64,000 nucleotides of DNA from contig JAUDYN010000001.1 in NCBI GenBank assembly GCA_030407005.1, positions 1,488,001-1,552,000 on the forward strand. The letters are read 5' to 3'. The DNA is from Desarmillaria ectypa. Its lineage: Eukaryota; Basidiomycota; Agaricomycetes; Agaricales; Physalacriaceae. This document shows positions 12,180 through 23,971 of the stretch, in pieces. The translations under genes were made by a program, and so were the position numbers. The notes under the pieces are model-generated. The model made no database searches and was not told the origin of the DNA. It saw nothing but the letters and a program-made list of their open reading frames with translations. Positions within the stretch are counted from its first letter, which is position 1, and each line of letters opens with the position of its first letter.

Positions 12180-14516
12180 ATGGGGAATCTTACTATCACA
12201 TTCTCCTGCTTGGCACTCCTGGCAGCATTGTACGTAGCGTACAAGTGACACTCTCGCATTTCGATTGCCCGGAGTCCCGGACCCAAATCGGAGTCGTATC
12301 TCTGCAGTGGTTTCTATCCGATGGTTTTTTCAGCACTTTGTATCTGACGTTGGATTTAAGGTTGCCTTCCGGAACTGATGCAAAGCCAAGCTGGAGAGGT
12401 TCGTCTTTCATATTCAATTGTGCACAGTTTTCTAATCAATTGATCTTTCATCCCAGACTGATTTCAAATGGCAAGCTATGTACGGCGGTGTAGTGCGAGT
12501 TAGGGCACCCTTTGGTGTATGCAGAATCCATATTCCTCTTCGTAGGTCCTTTTGACGTTTTTACCACAGGAAGACCGATCATTAATTTCGGATCCCAAGG
12601 CCATACAATACACCCACCAAGCATCAGCTTACAAGTTTTCCAAGCCACCTATGCGACGCGACATTTCCCGAATTCTGTCTGGCAAGGAGACTGGATAGGC
12701 AAATGGTGAGCCTATATCTCTGTGGCTAGCCGTTCGAAGTGTTGCCTAGCCGAAGACCACAAACAACATCGGAAGGTCATGCTGCCAGGTTTCGGCATGC
12801 CGGAATCTAACACTTGTACCTGTTTTCAATATCTATGCAGCACATGTAGCGCCTGCCTTCTCTTGATGATACCACTTCCAACCAAGTTCAATGGATGGCC
12901 AATAAATGGCGAGATCTCATCTCATCCTCGGAGAAGCAGGAGTCGATCGTTGATATCTCAATGTGGACATCTCATGCCACTCTGGATGCAATTAGCGAAG
13001 GTGACCGGATCTTCATTCTATCGCTGTCTTGTTGTCTGATGTTGGATAGCTACCTTCGACTACCGTTCAATTCCCTGTACAATAGAGATAACGATTTAGC
13101 AAAAGCGCTCAATAACCCTTTGTGAGATCATTTATAGTTAGCTTAGCACTATCAACTGAATCTATTCTTACAGCTTCGGAGCCATGGCTACACCGTCAAA
13201 CCGCAGAATCCTTCCCTTATACACTGGAAGCTCTTCCCCTTCCTCTTTTCCAGTGAATGACAGATCATGCGTCTGTCCTCAAGCCTGTATGCTTCACGAA
13301 CCGTCTGTGTATGAGTATTGCTAAAGAGCTGGTCGCTTCTAAAATGTCGATCTGCTTACCGGGAATACCAAGCGCGACATAATGAATCTGTTAGGTAAAT
13401 AAAAATTCCCGACATCCGGGCCTCTCAACTGAGAAATTTCTAGTGAAGGCAAATAATTCTAGTGACGCGAAGAATCGCCTCACTGATGAAGAACTGTATG
13501 CCCAGATGTGGTTAGTGCATTTCCTTTGCAGCGGGACAATCTCTTCCATCTCACCTCTTGTAGTTCTATCATCACTGCCGGTCATGAAACAATGGCTAGT
13601 AGCCTTACTTGGACTCTATTGGAACTCAGCCGAAACCCAAAATGCAAGACGCACTTCGCAAGGAGATACGCGCGAAGGAACGGGAGGTCAGAGCCTGCGG
13701 AGAAGCAGAATGCCCGGGCGCTGACTTTGATTCGATGCCGTATTTGACTGCTGTCATAAGGTTGGTATATACTCCAGCGCACCGGCGTACGTAGCTCAAC
13801 CGCAGCCATAGGAGGCTCTCCGATTCCATCCAGCGGTGTTCAACATGTTCAGGCAAGCAGAAGGCGACGATACCATACCTCTTTCGAAGTCTATCATCAC
13901 AACCTCTGATAAAATCCTTCATCAGCTACCCATGCCGAAAGGCCAAAAGATCGTGGCCTCCATCGCTTCATATAACCGGTATGTCAAGATCGATCACTTC
14001 TTTATTGAAGTATCACTGGATAGCAATACCGATATTTTTGGGGCTGACGCCCAAACCTTCAATCCTAATCGGTGCTTGATGTCCGATATATGAAAAAAGG
14101 CCTTTCAGTGGGTGTCTACGCGAACCCGTGAGCCATTTTTGAAGATGCGTAACTCCTTCTGATTCTCATGTTTTATAGGCTGTCATTTTCCGGTGGTATC
14201 CATGCATGCATTGGATGGAGATTTGCGTGGGTTTCCCTCATCCACCCATCCAACACAAGTGGATCTGAACTTTTGGTTTCAGGATTCTGGAACTCCAATG
14301 CTTCCTCGCTGAATTTTTGAACAACTTTGAGTTCTCTCTCACACCGAAATCGCGGCGGATTCGGAGGGAATCATGCATCATGACCATGGCCCCCACTGTT
14401 GAAGGCGAAGTCGAGAAGGGCTCAGATTCCGTTGACAATTCGAATTGCATATTGAGAAAATGGCGAGAAAATGACCGTTGTTCTGTGTACAGTGCCTATA
14501 CTCCGGTATCATTTTG
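12180..14516 (+). pseudogene. Cytochrome P450, decayed
   Basis: Haem monooxygenase remnant. ATG at 12180 begins MGNLTITFSCLALLAALYVA, a typical ER signal anchor. Further exons give DFKWQAMYGGVVRVRAPFG, then EDRSLISDPKAIQY, YKFSKPPMRRDISRIL, EDHKQHRKVMLPGFGMPES and WRDLISSSEKQESIVDISMW. They continue with the I-helix AGHETMASSLTWTLLELSRN, ALRFHPAVFNMFRQ, the ADAQTFNPNR region, the haem-ligand loop FSGGIHACIGWRFA with its Cys, and the C-terminal NNFEFSLTP. Frame is lost by one base after SRNPK (about 13640), around the K-helix intron (about 13760-13815), and just before the haem loop (about 14090, ATA TGA). Motif order and spacing fit agaricomycete P450s of about 550 aa. Several independent frame losses make a working enzyme unlikely unless there are sequencing errors. 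Confidence 0.85.
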
Positions 14517-15822
14517 ACCAAAAATGCGGACATTTTAGACGGTAGTAATGTGGTGTGAAGGTATGACAGTACTAACTGTGTGTACACGCATTACTTTACA
14601 TGCTTCTTATCGGGCCCACGAATCCTCCATCGAGCGCAGACCAACTGGAGCTCAGCAAAGTGTGGATAATCATATATCAGGTCTCAGAGAACTCTGTCCT
14701 ATGATTCTACCTCTGTCATGTCTACCTCGCTCCCAGAAAGTGGAAAGTGTGGGCCTTGCTCATTCAACATTCAGACTCTGACCAGCGCAGATGATCAAGT
14801 GGAAGAAACGCAGAACTTGGTGGCCCTCAGATTCACTTTCCGCTGACTCGTCCTTTGTGACACTCGTGTCCAGTAACTCGAAGCTAATCAAAATATCTTA
14901 AGGGAACTTGAGGACCCTTTCATTCGACCTGGTTGGCTATAACCAAAAACCTGGACTTGCTACTTTGATTTATTACAAGTTCGTGTGGGCGGTGATTTGA
15001 TGCGGGATCATCAGCAGGTTACCGGTGCCGACGGTTGAAGACTCAGTCCCATGTCGACTTCGACGACTTCTGGTACATTTTTTGAGGACCTCCGAGGGCA
15101 AACAGGTATGATCGCGTTCGGACTTACATTAGATTCATTTGCTGGCAAAGAAACTAAATGATACCTGGCGACGATTGCCAGGTTTCCTATCTTTACACGG
15201 GCAGAATACAAGGTCGATTTGCCGTGCCTACCCGGGTCGTCCGCAGTGCTAGTGACACTACGTCTCCTTGCAAATTTCTCTGATGTATCTCGTCTCGGGG
15301 ATTAGAATATCAAGATCACGTCTCAATGCCTGCTCGACCCTCTTGGTCTCCAGTTTCTCAACAAAACCCCTTCAAACCCTTATCAATGGCTGGTCCTCTC
15401 CCGCGGCTATGCATGAACTGCACTGCATCATCAGTGCATGCTCCTGCCAGTTATGGACTATACGAGTCTAAAATGGCATCAAAATGATTTCCTCTTCTCG
15501 TTCGCTACAGATTGGCGCCCGACCCACTCCGGTGAAAGCTTGGCTCCTGAGAAACGTCTCCTCCTTTCAGTATACTGAAGTTCTTGATGGTGTCTGCGTA
15601 GCTTCGGTGTTCCTTGCCAAGGTGGCCACCTCATGTCTCTCCTAGGGCTTGGTTGAGACGGGAAAGCAGGTCCGACGCGAGCACTGTTTGTCCGTGTCAA
15701 TGTCTTCCGAGAATATCTCAGCTATCATTTTTCAAAATATATAAACGCGAGATATCTGCTCCTCCTCCTCCAAACAACTCATCGGTCCATCTCTTCCTTC
15801 ATTTCGACTTGTTAATCCTACA
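14517..15822. other. Intergenic, possibly with unrecognised gene fragments
   Basis: Several short frames on both strands (for example 15268-15471 plus, 15479-15700 minus). Around 15310-15580 a plus-strand frame reads like a degraded coding exon but carries stops and matches no family I know. A TATA-like TATATAAA lies near 15738, upstream of the DUF6593-like pseudogene. Confidence 0.4.
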
Positions 15823-16527
15823 ATGCAACATCCTTACAACGTATGGGGTACTCTTCCTAGCGGCTTATCGCCTGAAATCCCCCCTTCAATTTACGGCGCG
15901 CTTCCCCGGAATAAATCCTCCTCTAATGTTCCAAGCCTATATACCTTCTATTTCACTGCTCTCAACCATTCCATCATTAACTGTATCGTGATTGGGCCCA
16001 ACAACGAACCCTAGTTCTATGTTGTAACTGACCCGACGATGCCTGGGTACACTGTTCTCAAGGCTGCTAATGGACGGAGTTTTGGGCTGGTTGAATGGAA
16101 AAACGGCCGCAGCCAGGTTGAGATCCGCGGCGTGGTGCCAAAGCAAGCCACTGGTGACATTCCTCAGCTTGTCGCCTGATCAAAGGTGAGACCAACCATT
16201 TTCACTTGCCAACTCTCGTAAAACCAGTTGTAGATACTGGATTACGCACATCGGAGGTAGCGACTATGTCTGGATGTCAGACCAGAATGGTATTCGCGTA
16301 AGTGCATTGCGCTTGGTTCTGATTCACCCCCAGATGTACCTTGGTGGAGATATGTCCTCAAGGACGTTAGCCAAAGTCACACAGGACACATCTGGTTTCA
16401 AACTGGAAATACGTTCTGAAGCAATCCAAGCAGGACTTCTGCATTCCACTATAACGACAATTGTTCTTCTTCTCCCTTTGAAAGCCTTCTCCGTTATGTA
16501 TGGAGTGACATTAACGATGCACAGAGT
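15823..16527 (+). pseudogene. DUF6593-like protein, decayed
   Basis: DUF6593 proteins are small, mostly agaricomycete proteins of unknown function. ATG at 15823 begins MQHPYNVWGTLPSGLSPEIP and reads through a family-like body (NCIVIGPNNEP, then FYVVTDPTMPGYTVLKAANG, SFGLVEWKNGRSQVEIRGVV, and after an intron near 16185-16234 HIGGSDYVWMSDQNGIRVSA and SGFKLEIRSEAIQAGLLHST). Two in-frame stops interrupt it, TAG at 16012-16014 and TGA at 16177-16179, and no clear terminator ends the last exon, so the 3' limit is approximate. Either stop alone could be a sequencing error; together they suggest a dead copy. Confidence 0.6.
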
Positions 16528-16571
16528 AATATCCTCGATCTTCTATTATTATAAAATATATCATGTTAATG

Positions 16572-17601
16572 CTAATGTGTGTTATCCTTCTCATCATCGT
16601 TATCATCCTTCCCAGCTCCTTTCCACATATCACGCGCAGTATCCAACGTCCGTTGAACAAGAAAATAAGGTTCCTTTGTCCATGCTTTTCGCCAAACCAT
16701 CCCTGCAAAAGTTAAATGGTCCCCAGCGACTAGACTGTCTCGGAAGATCGTCAAAACACGCCGTGTTGGCTGCAGCAGTTTGCTTATACCATCCCAAGCC
16801 GGGGGCATCTGCGGTGGTAATGGTATAAGCAAGGAATGTGATCTGACCCGTAAATCAGAACGACGAAAACCGAAACGAGAGGTTGCTCACGATGTATCCG
16901 GTATTGGGGGAGGCGGCACGATAGCTCCCCACCACTTATTATGTTCGCTGTCAGGTAGTGGGGAGTGCACCGGCTGAGCATTGCGTTCTATGAACTGCTG
17001 GTACTCCTGCCAAGTTGCCTTTCTCTGCTCCTTGTAGTGCTCTCTCCGGACCTGCCCCCGTAGGTCATACTTCATCATTTGCATCTTCTCCACTGATGAA
17101 ATATGGCTGGAACTTGTCCACAGGTACCATCCCTCGTCCCAGTACTTGGTTTCCCTGCTCCGTTCAAGCTGCAGTGTCGAATCATCATCTGTTTCCGTAG
17201 GCGCTTTCCCACCGAGATACCGAGGTATATTGATGGGCTGTCCCTCAGCAGGTAGAGGGTACTTCGCCTTGCCCTCTTCATCAACATCCTGATGCCGCCG
17301 GAACGATACAATATTCCGGACTTCATGGGCAAATATCCTTCGGATACACAACGACCGACACGAAGGCTCCTGGCTGTTGAAACGACCCTTGACCGTCTGC
17401 GTGCAGTACGTTATACACCACTCGTCGGCTTTGGGAGAGAAGCGTCCTGTGAATTGTGCCTTTCTTAGGATATTCCACAAATTGACGGCAAAGGAGCTCA
17501 CCCTGAGGAGGCGTAAGTATCTTTATTGTCGGCCAGTCCGAGAATGCAGGCTTTCTAACCCGCTGGGGCTGCTGGGTAGGCTGTTCATGCGTAGACGACA
17601 T
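16572..17601 (-). CDS. Hypothetical protein, Trp/Glu/Gln-rich helical
   Basis: Not recognised. Three exons (17601-17502, 17446-16891, 16842-16572) with matching GT-AG phases give 927 nt, 308 aa. The N-terminus is polar (STHEQPTQQPQRVRKPAF), the central part is Cys- and Arg-rich (WCITYCTQTVKGRFNSQEPS, then CRSLCIRRIFAHEVRN), and a charged helical stretch follows (MMKYDLRGQVRREHYKEQ). The C-terminus ends in an acidic tail (KDDNDDEKDN). The gene has normal intron structure, so it is probably real and expressed. The basic, Arg-rich composition would suit a mitochondrial or ribosome-associated protein, but nothing proves it. Confidence 0.65.
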
Positions 17602-18520
17602 CAAGAGTTCGGAGTCGTAAGCGTAATTGTCCCGGCTGTTCGGCTGTTGGCGAACCTGATTTCAATCGGAGTCTAAAACTTGCCAAATAAATTTCGTTTT
17701 TTTCCTTCCTTTGTCCTGTTAGATACCTTTGCCGTCCGAAGAATCGTCGTCGCAGCTTCCGCACAGAGAGCTTTAGCTTTCATCTTTCGCTGTGGGGAAA
17801 GTCCCCGGAGATGCAGAGTATGTTCTCGTTCAACTAACGGAAAGCGACCGTCTTCAAGCACGATGGTACTGGACGAGGACGGCGAGAATGCTTTGCTCGG
17901 CCAGAAATTTTTTTTGGCTCGTTGCTCCCTCTCGACCACTCTGCTGTCGCTCTGATGGCAGGCTATCCGGCCAAGGTGTTCATGCGCGAAGATACGAGCG
18001 TGTGTATCGCTCGGTGGTCTGCTGAAGGTGCAGGCACTTTGTTGCTCATAGACACAGTTATACGATTGTAGCCCTTCTCTGGGTCTTCAACACAATGGGG
18101 CTCACTCTCGTTCGGTATAGGACCATGTTAATTTTTCCCCTCGTCTGAAGAATTCGCTTCTTCACGCGTAGCGAAAACGTTGGAGAGTAGTTGGTGAGTC
18201 TCCTTCCATGTTGCTTCTTATTTGTGATGCTTCAAAAATTATTTTTTTTGAATTTCTTCATGGTGTATACCTCGTCTACGAGGGCGGGCTCCAGAATTTG
18301 ACAACCCTGATCCTCTTTCTCTGATTTAACCCAAGTGCCCTTTACTAACCAAGTTCTTCTAGATCTATTGTCTACGTTGTAGAATGCAGTGTATGTATGT
18401 ACTTGACAGTTGTGCAATAAAACCAGTCTTATGTTCTATGATATAATCTCGCAACTTTACCTCTTGCTCATGGTGAGGACCGGACATATGTCTACCAGTT
18501 TTCCACCCCACGATATGATC
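17602..18520. other. Intergenic, no convincing gene
   Basis: Upstream region of the 308-aa hypothetical gene and 3' flank of the AMP ligase. A plus-strand frame at 17680-17955 is open but shows no domain or splice support. Confidence 0.45.
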
Positions 18521-20931
18521 TCACAACTTCGCCTTCGAAGGCTTCTTCTCTACTTCAGCCTTTGCGCGGTCACGCAGCTCTCGACGAAGGATTTTTCCAG
18601 CCGCGCTGAAGTCATGCGTTAGCATTGGCGGATTCATGTTGTGCCAGTACTTACCTCTTGGGTACAGCATCGATGACGGCGACACCTAAGACAGATGTGA
18701 GGACAGAGGTTGAAAAGGCACGGCAAGACCTACCGCCCCGTAAGAATTTGTGTCTCGCCACCTTCGTCTGTATCCATGAAGACACGTCCCGCGCGAACGT
18801 ATGCTTCTCTATATCAGTATTCATTTTTTGAGGTTTGGCATGGACGACATAAGCTCTAAAGCAACCGTTTAGAGTCACAATACTGGAATTATAGAAAAGA
18901 ACACACCTGGGTAGTTCTGTAGCCTCTTCCGCATCGTACACTCCAACTACAGCTGCGTCTGCGATATCAGGATGGCTTAACAGTACGCTTTCCAGCTCAG
19001 CCGGAGGAACTGGAGGAAATTAGTCCACGAAGAATCCTGTTAGTATCGTTGTGCTTGCCTTGGAAACCCTTTAAAGTGTCATTCAACCAGCACTTGAGAG
19101 ACAGATACCAGACACACCTTGTACTTGATAAGTTCCTTCCGTCTATCCACAATAAAATAGAAACCGTCGTTATCGCGGATAGCAACGTCGCCGGTCATGA
19201 ACCATCCATCCGGCGTTATAGAGTCTTTGGTCGCCTCGACATTGTTCAAATAACCCTAATCAACATTAGTTAGCTCTGCCCGGTTAGGCGAGGGGACCAT
19301 GTATACCTTCATAACGGTAGGCCCTCGTATCCAAAGTTCACCTGGTTGGCCTTCGGCCACGTCCACACCTTCGTCAACGAGTCGAGCTTCGAGATTCGGC
19401 AAGAGAGTGCCAATGCTACCCATCTTCTTCTCGGCTTCTTGCGGTGGGAGAAGATGCGTCATAGGAGAGGTTTCCGTCAGACCGTAGCCCTGTACAATGG
19501 CACAGTTTGTATTCCTAGCACGAAGTCGGTCGTTGACCTGAGCACAACGATTAGCTTCATTCCGTCCAAAGTGGTCCGCGTTCCGCGTACCTGTTTCGTC
19601 AATGCTGCTCCCAGAGGCGCGGCACCTGAAATCAGTACTTTCAGGGATGTCAGATCGTATCGTTCAACAGCTAGGTTTGGCGGGTGTCAGGGAAAGACGC
19701 CGTATTATTTTAAAAGACGTCGGCGTACCCGGATGTCTGGCGAAGACGACCATTATCGGCGGGACAATCAATGCAAGTTTGATCTGATACCGTTCGATGT
19801 TGGCGCAGAACTGTACGGGTTCGAAGCGTGGTTGGATAATGCACGGACTACCGCATCTGAGGGGGAACAATAGCAACTTGACAGCACCTGTGGATGTAGT
19901 GAATAAACCGATGTTGTGGATTACGGAGCCAGCGCACCATATATGTGATAGAAAGGAAGAACACCCAGTATTGGGCCCCCAGCAATATAACTTAGAGCCA
20001 AATTGGACATATCAACCACAGATGTCAGATTTTGATGTTTCGTCTTGGATAGCCAAGGTCACTTGAGGTTTGCAGAAAGCAGGATGGAATCGCACTTACT
20101 TCAACACCCTATACAAGGATAGAGGGCTTCATTAAACAAAGAAGAATCACTTGGGATGCAGAATGAATGATACCTTGGGTTTTCCAGTAGTTCCCTGGAT
20201 GATCGTCAAAATATAGTCTACCTCGTTGGCTAGTCACTTACTGAGCTATAGCACAAGAGCACGGTTTCTTGAGCAAGATCACCTTCGAACTTCTCTTCCT
20301 CCTTGAGCTGCCCGAGGGACAGTAAATCATCCATACGTAGCAAGTCTGCAGTGCAAGGATTCCTCGGCGCATCGGGTCCGCCGGCCCAGGATAGACCGTT
20401 ACTTAATAACAGGATCTTCTCATCGCCAGCGCTTCCGACACCAATGGTCTTGAACATCTCCCTAACCGTCGGCAAGCCCTCCTCGGTTGTGAAGACATAG
20501 TTGGCACGACTATCCGTGTACTGGTGAGCCAATTCACGACTTGTGTATGCATTATTCGCAAAGGTTGTCCGTAGGCCAGCAGATATAGCTAAGTGCAAGA
20601 TTAAGGTTCGTTGATAAAGAAACGGGACCTTGTACGTACACCCTAAGACGGCAACAGGCCACGCTAGAGAATTTGGGGAGTAGACTAGAACAGTATCCCC
20701 CCGCTTCGCACCGATCCTTGGATGATTCTGTAGGGCGTAACCAAGAGAAAGAGCAAGGGACCGTAGTTGTGCACGCGTTATTGTTGTTCCCGACGCAGAA
20801 TCTACGAATGCCGGTAAGCTAGCTGGGTGTCCTCCAACAAGGTCGCCATCCTTGGCCAGGAGATGGGTGAAAATGGAACGGTTCACGATAGGCACAGACG
20901 GGTCGGGAGAGGTGTAGATTTTCAGGGGCAT
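18521..20931 (-). CDS. AMP-dependent acyl-CoA synthetase, 4-coumarate-CoA ligase-like
   Basis: ANL-superfamily enzyme that activates a carboxylic acid with ATP and transfers it to CoA; the substrate cannot be read from sequence. Fourteen exons (20931-20640, 20588-20242, 20194-20174, 20108-20100, 20043-19938, 19887-19729, 19670-19591, 19537-19307, 19255-19118, 19068-19059, 19009-18907, 18855-18734, 18685-18655, 18605-18521) give 1734 nt, 577 aa. The phosphate-binding loop CYSSGTTGKPKGVE is assembled from exons 2, 3 (21 nt) and 4 (9 nt). Others: [80 protein letters not shown] and the catalytic Lys region [11 protein letters not shown]. Exon 10 is 10 nt and is followed by a GC-AG intron. There is no clear peroxisomal C-terminus (ends KPSKAKL; a weak variant of SKL is possible). 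The gene appears intact. Confidence 0.93.
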
Positions 20932-21775
20932 GGTGGAATGACAAGGAGGGGTAACAAGAGACGTCGCAATAGTTGTCTAAGAATGTCATTTTTTTCTTTC
21001 TTTTATACGTATCACGAGAACTGGAGGCGGGGTTACATACTGCCGATAGATCTCAACTTTTGAATTCGCGTTCAAATTCGATACTGCCACAAAAGTGCAT
21101 GTAAAACGCAGGTGACTTGTGCTTACAGAGCGACGATCTATGGTTACTGCAGGGACAGCGTGCATACTCAATATTTTGTATCCCCAGCTTGAGATTGCGG
21201 GGAAAGTCTGACATGGCGGAGTAAGGAGTGTGAAATGCAAACCGGTAAATGGGTAGGGTATTTACCGGAAGGACCACTAAGTATGGACAGCGGTGATAAC
21301 TATAACCTTTCCAGGTATTCATAGACCTAAGCCGACATCTATGCTTGAAACGGGCAAAGGAAATTGAACCCAAGCAGCACCTTTGCCTTGCAGGTGAAAT
21401 GGCATTTTTCACGACAAGTTCGAGTTCATGGACGTAGATGGATAAAAAGGATAGGAGGGCGATTGTCGCGTTGTTATCTTTTGTTCAGTCAGCAAGTTGA
21501 CGTTGCAAATCGGACTATCCGGCTTTAGCGCTTTATGCAATTCATGGTACGAGAGAGGAAGGAATCCCGACTCGGTGGTCGCTCTATATCCTTTGGAAGG
21601 AAGAAGTTCCGTTGTGTTGAGTGCTGGAAGTTCGTCAACGCAACACTTACATTTAGAAGAAAGAAAGACTCGTGATTTGCTCAGCATCGCCTAAATGGAC
21701 TCTGCACCGCCACCGTTCTTTCTTCGTCCTCGACCATCACCGTTTGCTTACTCCTTACTTATTTCTCTTTCTTCA
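20932..21775. promoter_or_regulatory. Divergent promoter region (AMP ligase / RRM protein)
   Basis: Shared upstream region of two divergently transcribed genes. A pyrimidine-rich stretch (about 21715-21775) precedes the RRM gene start, as is common just upstream of highly expressed fungal genes. No further element is claimed. Confidence 0.45.
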
Positions 21776-22695
21776 ATGGCTTCGCTGCTTGAGCGCATGG
21801 GGAATCCTCCTGCTAACGGTGCTATCCGTTCAAAGGGCATTCACTCAAGTCGATCTTCGACACCATATGTTCGTGGTTTCACTTTATTCGACATTCATCA
21901 TTCTAACCTCTTCGCAACAGAGCAGGCCTCCCAAGGCAGACATTGACAGCCAATGGGGTCACGATATGTATGAATCAGAAAATAATCTTTCAGCACGTCT
22001 CGGCGTCCAGCCTGTAGCGCCTCGAGTCAACTTCGGACCGGCAAGAAAATTTGTCGAACAGGCAGCAGGCATCTCCTCATCAGAGTTGTCCATAAAGGGA
22101 GCTAGCCAGAATAATGTCATCGAGGTTACGGGTCTTGTGAAGGGAACGACTGCGGAGGACGTAGCTGCTATCTTCAAGCGCTGTGGCGTAATAACAGGGT
22201 CCAAGCTCATGGCTGCCACTCCCGAGGTGGTAATTCGACTCACATTTAAAGATCCATCGTCCGCTAAAGCTGCTGTTGCCAAATTTGATAAGCAGCAGGC
22301 TGACGGTAAGACCCTGTCCGTCGTGATCGTAGGCTTGCACAAAGGACCTACACTGTTCGGGAGATTGGCTGGCTCGGATGGTATGGGGCTTGTGATGAAG
22401 GAAGGTAGCGTGGACGTTTTGATGGACTCAGAAAATGACAGTGGCTCGTATGTCGTTTAAACTTTTTTTTTCTTCCTCATCTTATTCTGTCATCAGAAAA
22501 ATGAGGTCAGATGCCATATTGAGGGATCCACGAGCCCAAGTTCTCGTTGCTCCACCCGGTGCTGATCCGAAGGACTACACACAGACGCCATGGCGAGGTG
22601 GTCGCGGTGGCGGACGTGGCGGACGAGGTGGACGAGGAAGACGCGGTGGCAGGCGACCTGGGAACGGCGGGAGCAAGAAGATGGAAATCGACTAA
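21776..22695 (+). CDS. RRM and RGG-box RNA-binding protein
   Basis: Three exons (21776-21868, 21921-22447, 22497-22695) give 819 nt, 272 aa. Residues about 95-170 form a single RRM-like fold: NVIEVTGLVKGTTAEDVAAI, a linker FKRCGVITGSKLMAATPEVV, then RLTFKDPSSAKAAVAKFDKQ. The C-terminus carries an RGG/GRGG run (about residues 245-265) that would bind RNA and be Arg-methylated, and ends KKMEID. This layout resembles Aly/REF-type mRNA-export adaptors and related TREX factors, but RNP1/RNP2 are weak and the end does not match the UAP56-binding box, so the export role is inference. Start 21776 (MASLLERMG) is preferred over the in-frame ATG at 21695 because the upstream residues read like 5' UTR. 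Confidence 0.82.
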
Positions 22696-23971
22696 TCACA
22701 TATCTTCCAACTGCGAACTCATTTATTTCGGTGTCTTGATGAATTCCCTGGCCTCTTCATCTCCCAACTCTATTTCCTTCCTATGATTTATGCTATTGCA
22801 CCTCGTACCGACGCACCGTTATCTTGTCCCAGGCAGAGGTTTTAGGGTCGTTTCATGTATCTCTACCTGTTGATACAACATGTTTTGCTTGAATTTTCAG
22901 GTCACTGGTGCGTTGCTTCTGTGATATCATCTACTACTGCGGCTGATCTCGTATCTAGTGTCCCTTGTTAAGAGCATGTCCATAAGCTTCCTGAATCCAA
23001 GTGCCTAGCAAGAGGCTTATACGTGCTTAGAGTGCCATAAGAAAATTTGTCTTGTCAGTCAGTCTTATTTCCAAGGGCCTTTTACGTTTCTGACTTTCCT
23101 TGCAGCATTGCCCGTAAGATCCGGCTGCCCCGGTACAGTCTGCCTTCAACTGTGGATAGTCATCATTATTTGGCGCCACAGAAGACACTTGCACGTTTGC
23201 CCACGGAATAATAAGAGATAGCCTTCTGCAGGTGCCGTTATACTTTTTGATGTCAGTTTTAATGCTCATCACGGTCTATAAAGTGTTGAAATCATTATCG
23301 AAGATGATCCAATGCTCTCCCGAGAGCAAGACAGGGCAAGCGAACTTTCTTTCAATAAGATGCCGAACACTCCACGCCGACCCTCCCACTAATCCTGGCC
23401 TCAGTAACCGCTGATCCGGTAATAGCTTCTTACTCGGCATGTTCTTCGGTATGGTCTATGTATTCACTGTCCACTGAACCCATTAGAGCGTACCGAGTTT
23501 GGTGAGCGCGAATAGAGTGAGTAAACGTGCCTGTTGTTGATGACCGACTGACAGCTATGGCTTCGAAGATAGAATCCACGATGTTGTTATGTAGCCATTA
23601 AATTTACAGTTACCGCGGCCCGCGAGTCATGTTTGCTAAAGTTACATTCTTATTTTTCAGCCGCTTTATATAAGGACATGTATCTATTCACTGTTGCACG
23701 AACTTTGTAAATCTATATGACATGAAAATCTTGGAGCTTGAAGCCGAAAAAGATGATGGTCACGTTTTGTCACCCTGCACGATCGTGACGTTGGCTTCGT
23801 TGACCTACGCAATTCACCACCATCTTGTTTTTTCCTTCCCTTCTGCTCCTTGTCAGTGTCCCGTGCAGTCTTTGCTCTTTCATTTTGGCTGATTTTTCTG
23901 TGTCATTAAATGCAGGCTTTTGCTCCAGGTTACGACACTTTTAAAGACTATCTTACGAGCCAACTTGCAGT
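22696..23971. other. Intergenic, 3' flank of RRM gene and promoter of Erv14
   Basis: No coding region supported in about 1.3 kb. TATATAAGG near 23667 and pyrimidine-rich DNA at 23820-23900 are plausible promoter and 5' UTR features of the Erv14 gene. Confidence 0.45.

Noticed and set aside
15268..15700. Possible gene fragment between the P450 and DUF6593-like pseudogenes
   Set aside because: Short readable stretches, but stops, no splice logic and no family recognised.
9485..20931. Functional secondary-metabolite gene cluster
   Set aside because: P450 and hydrolase are decayed, there is no synthase backbone gene, and the AMP ligase alone does not make a cluster; kept only as a speculation in the findings.
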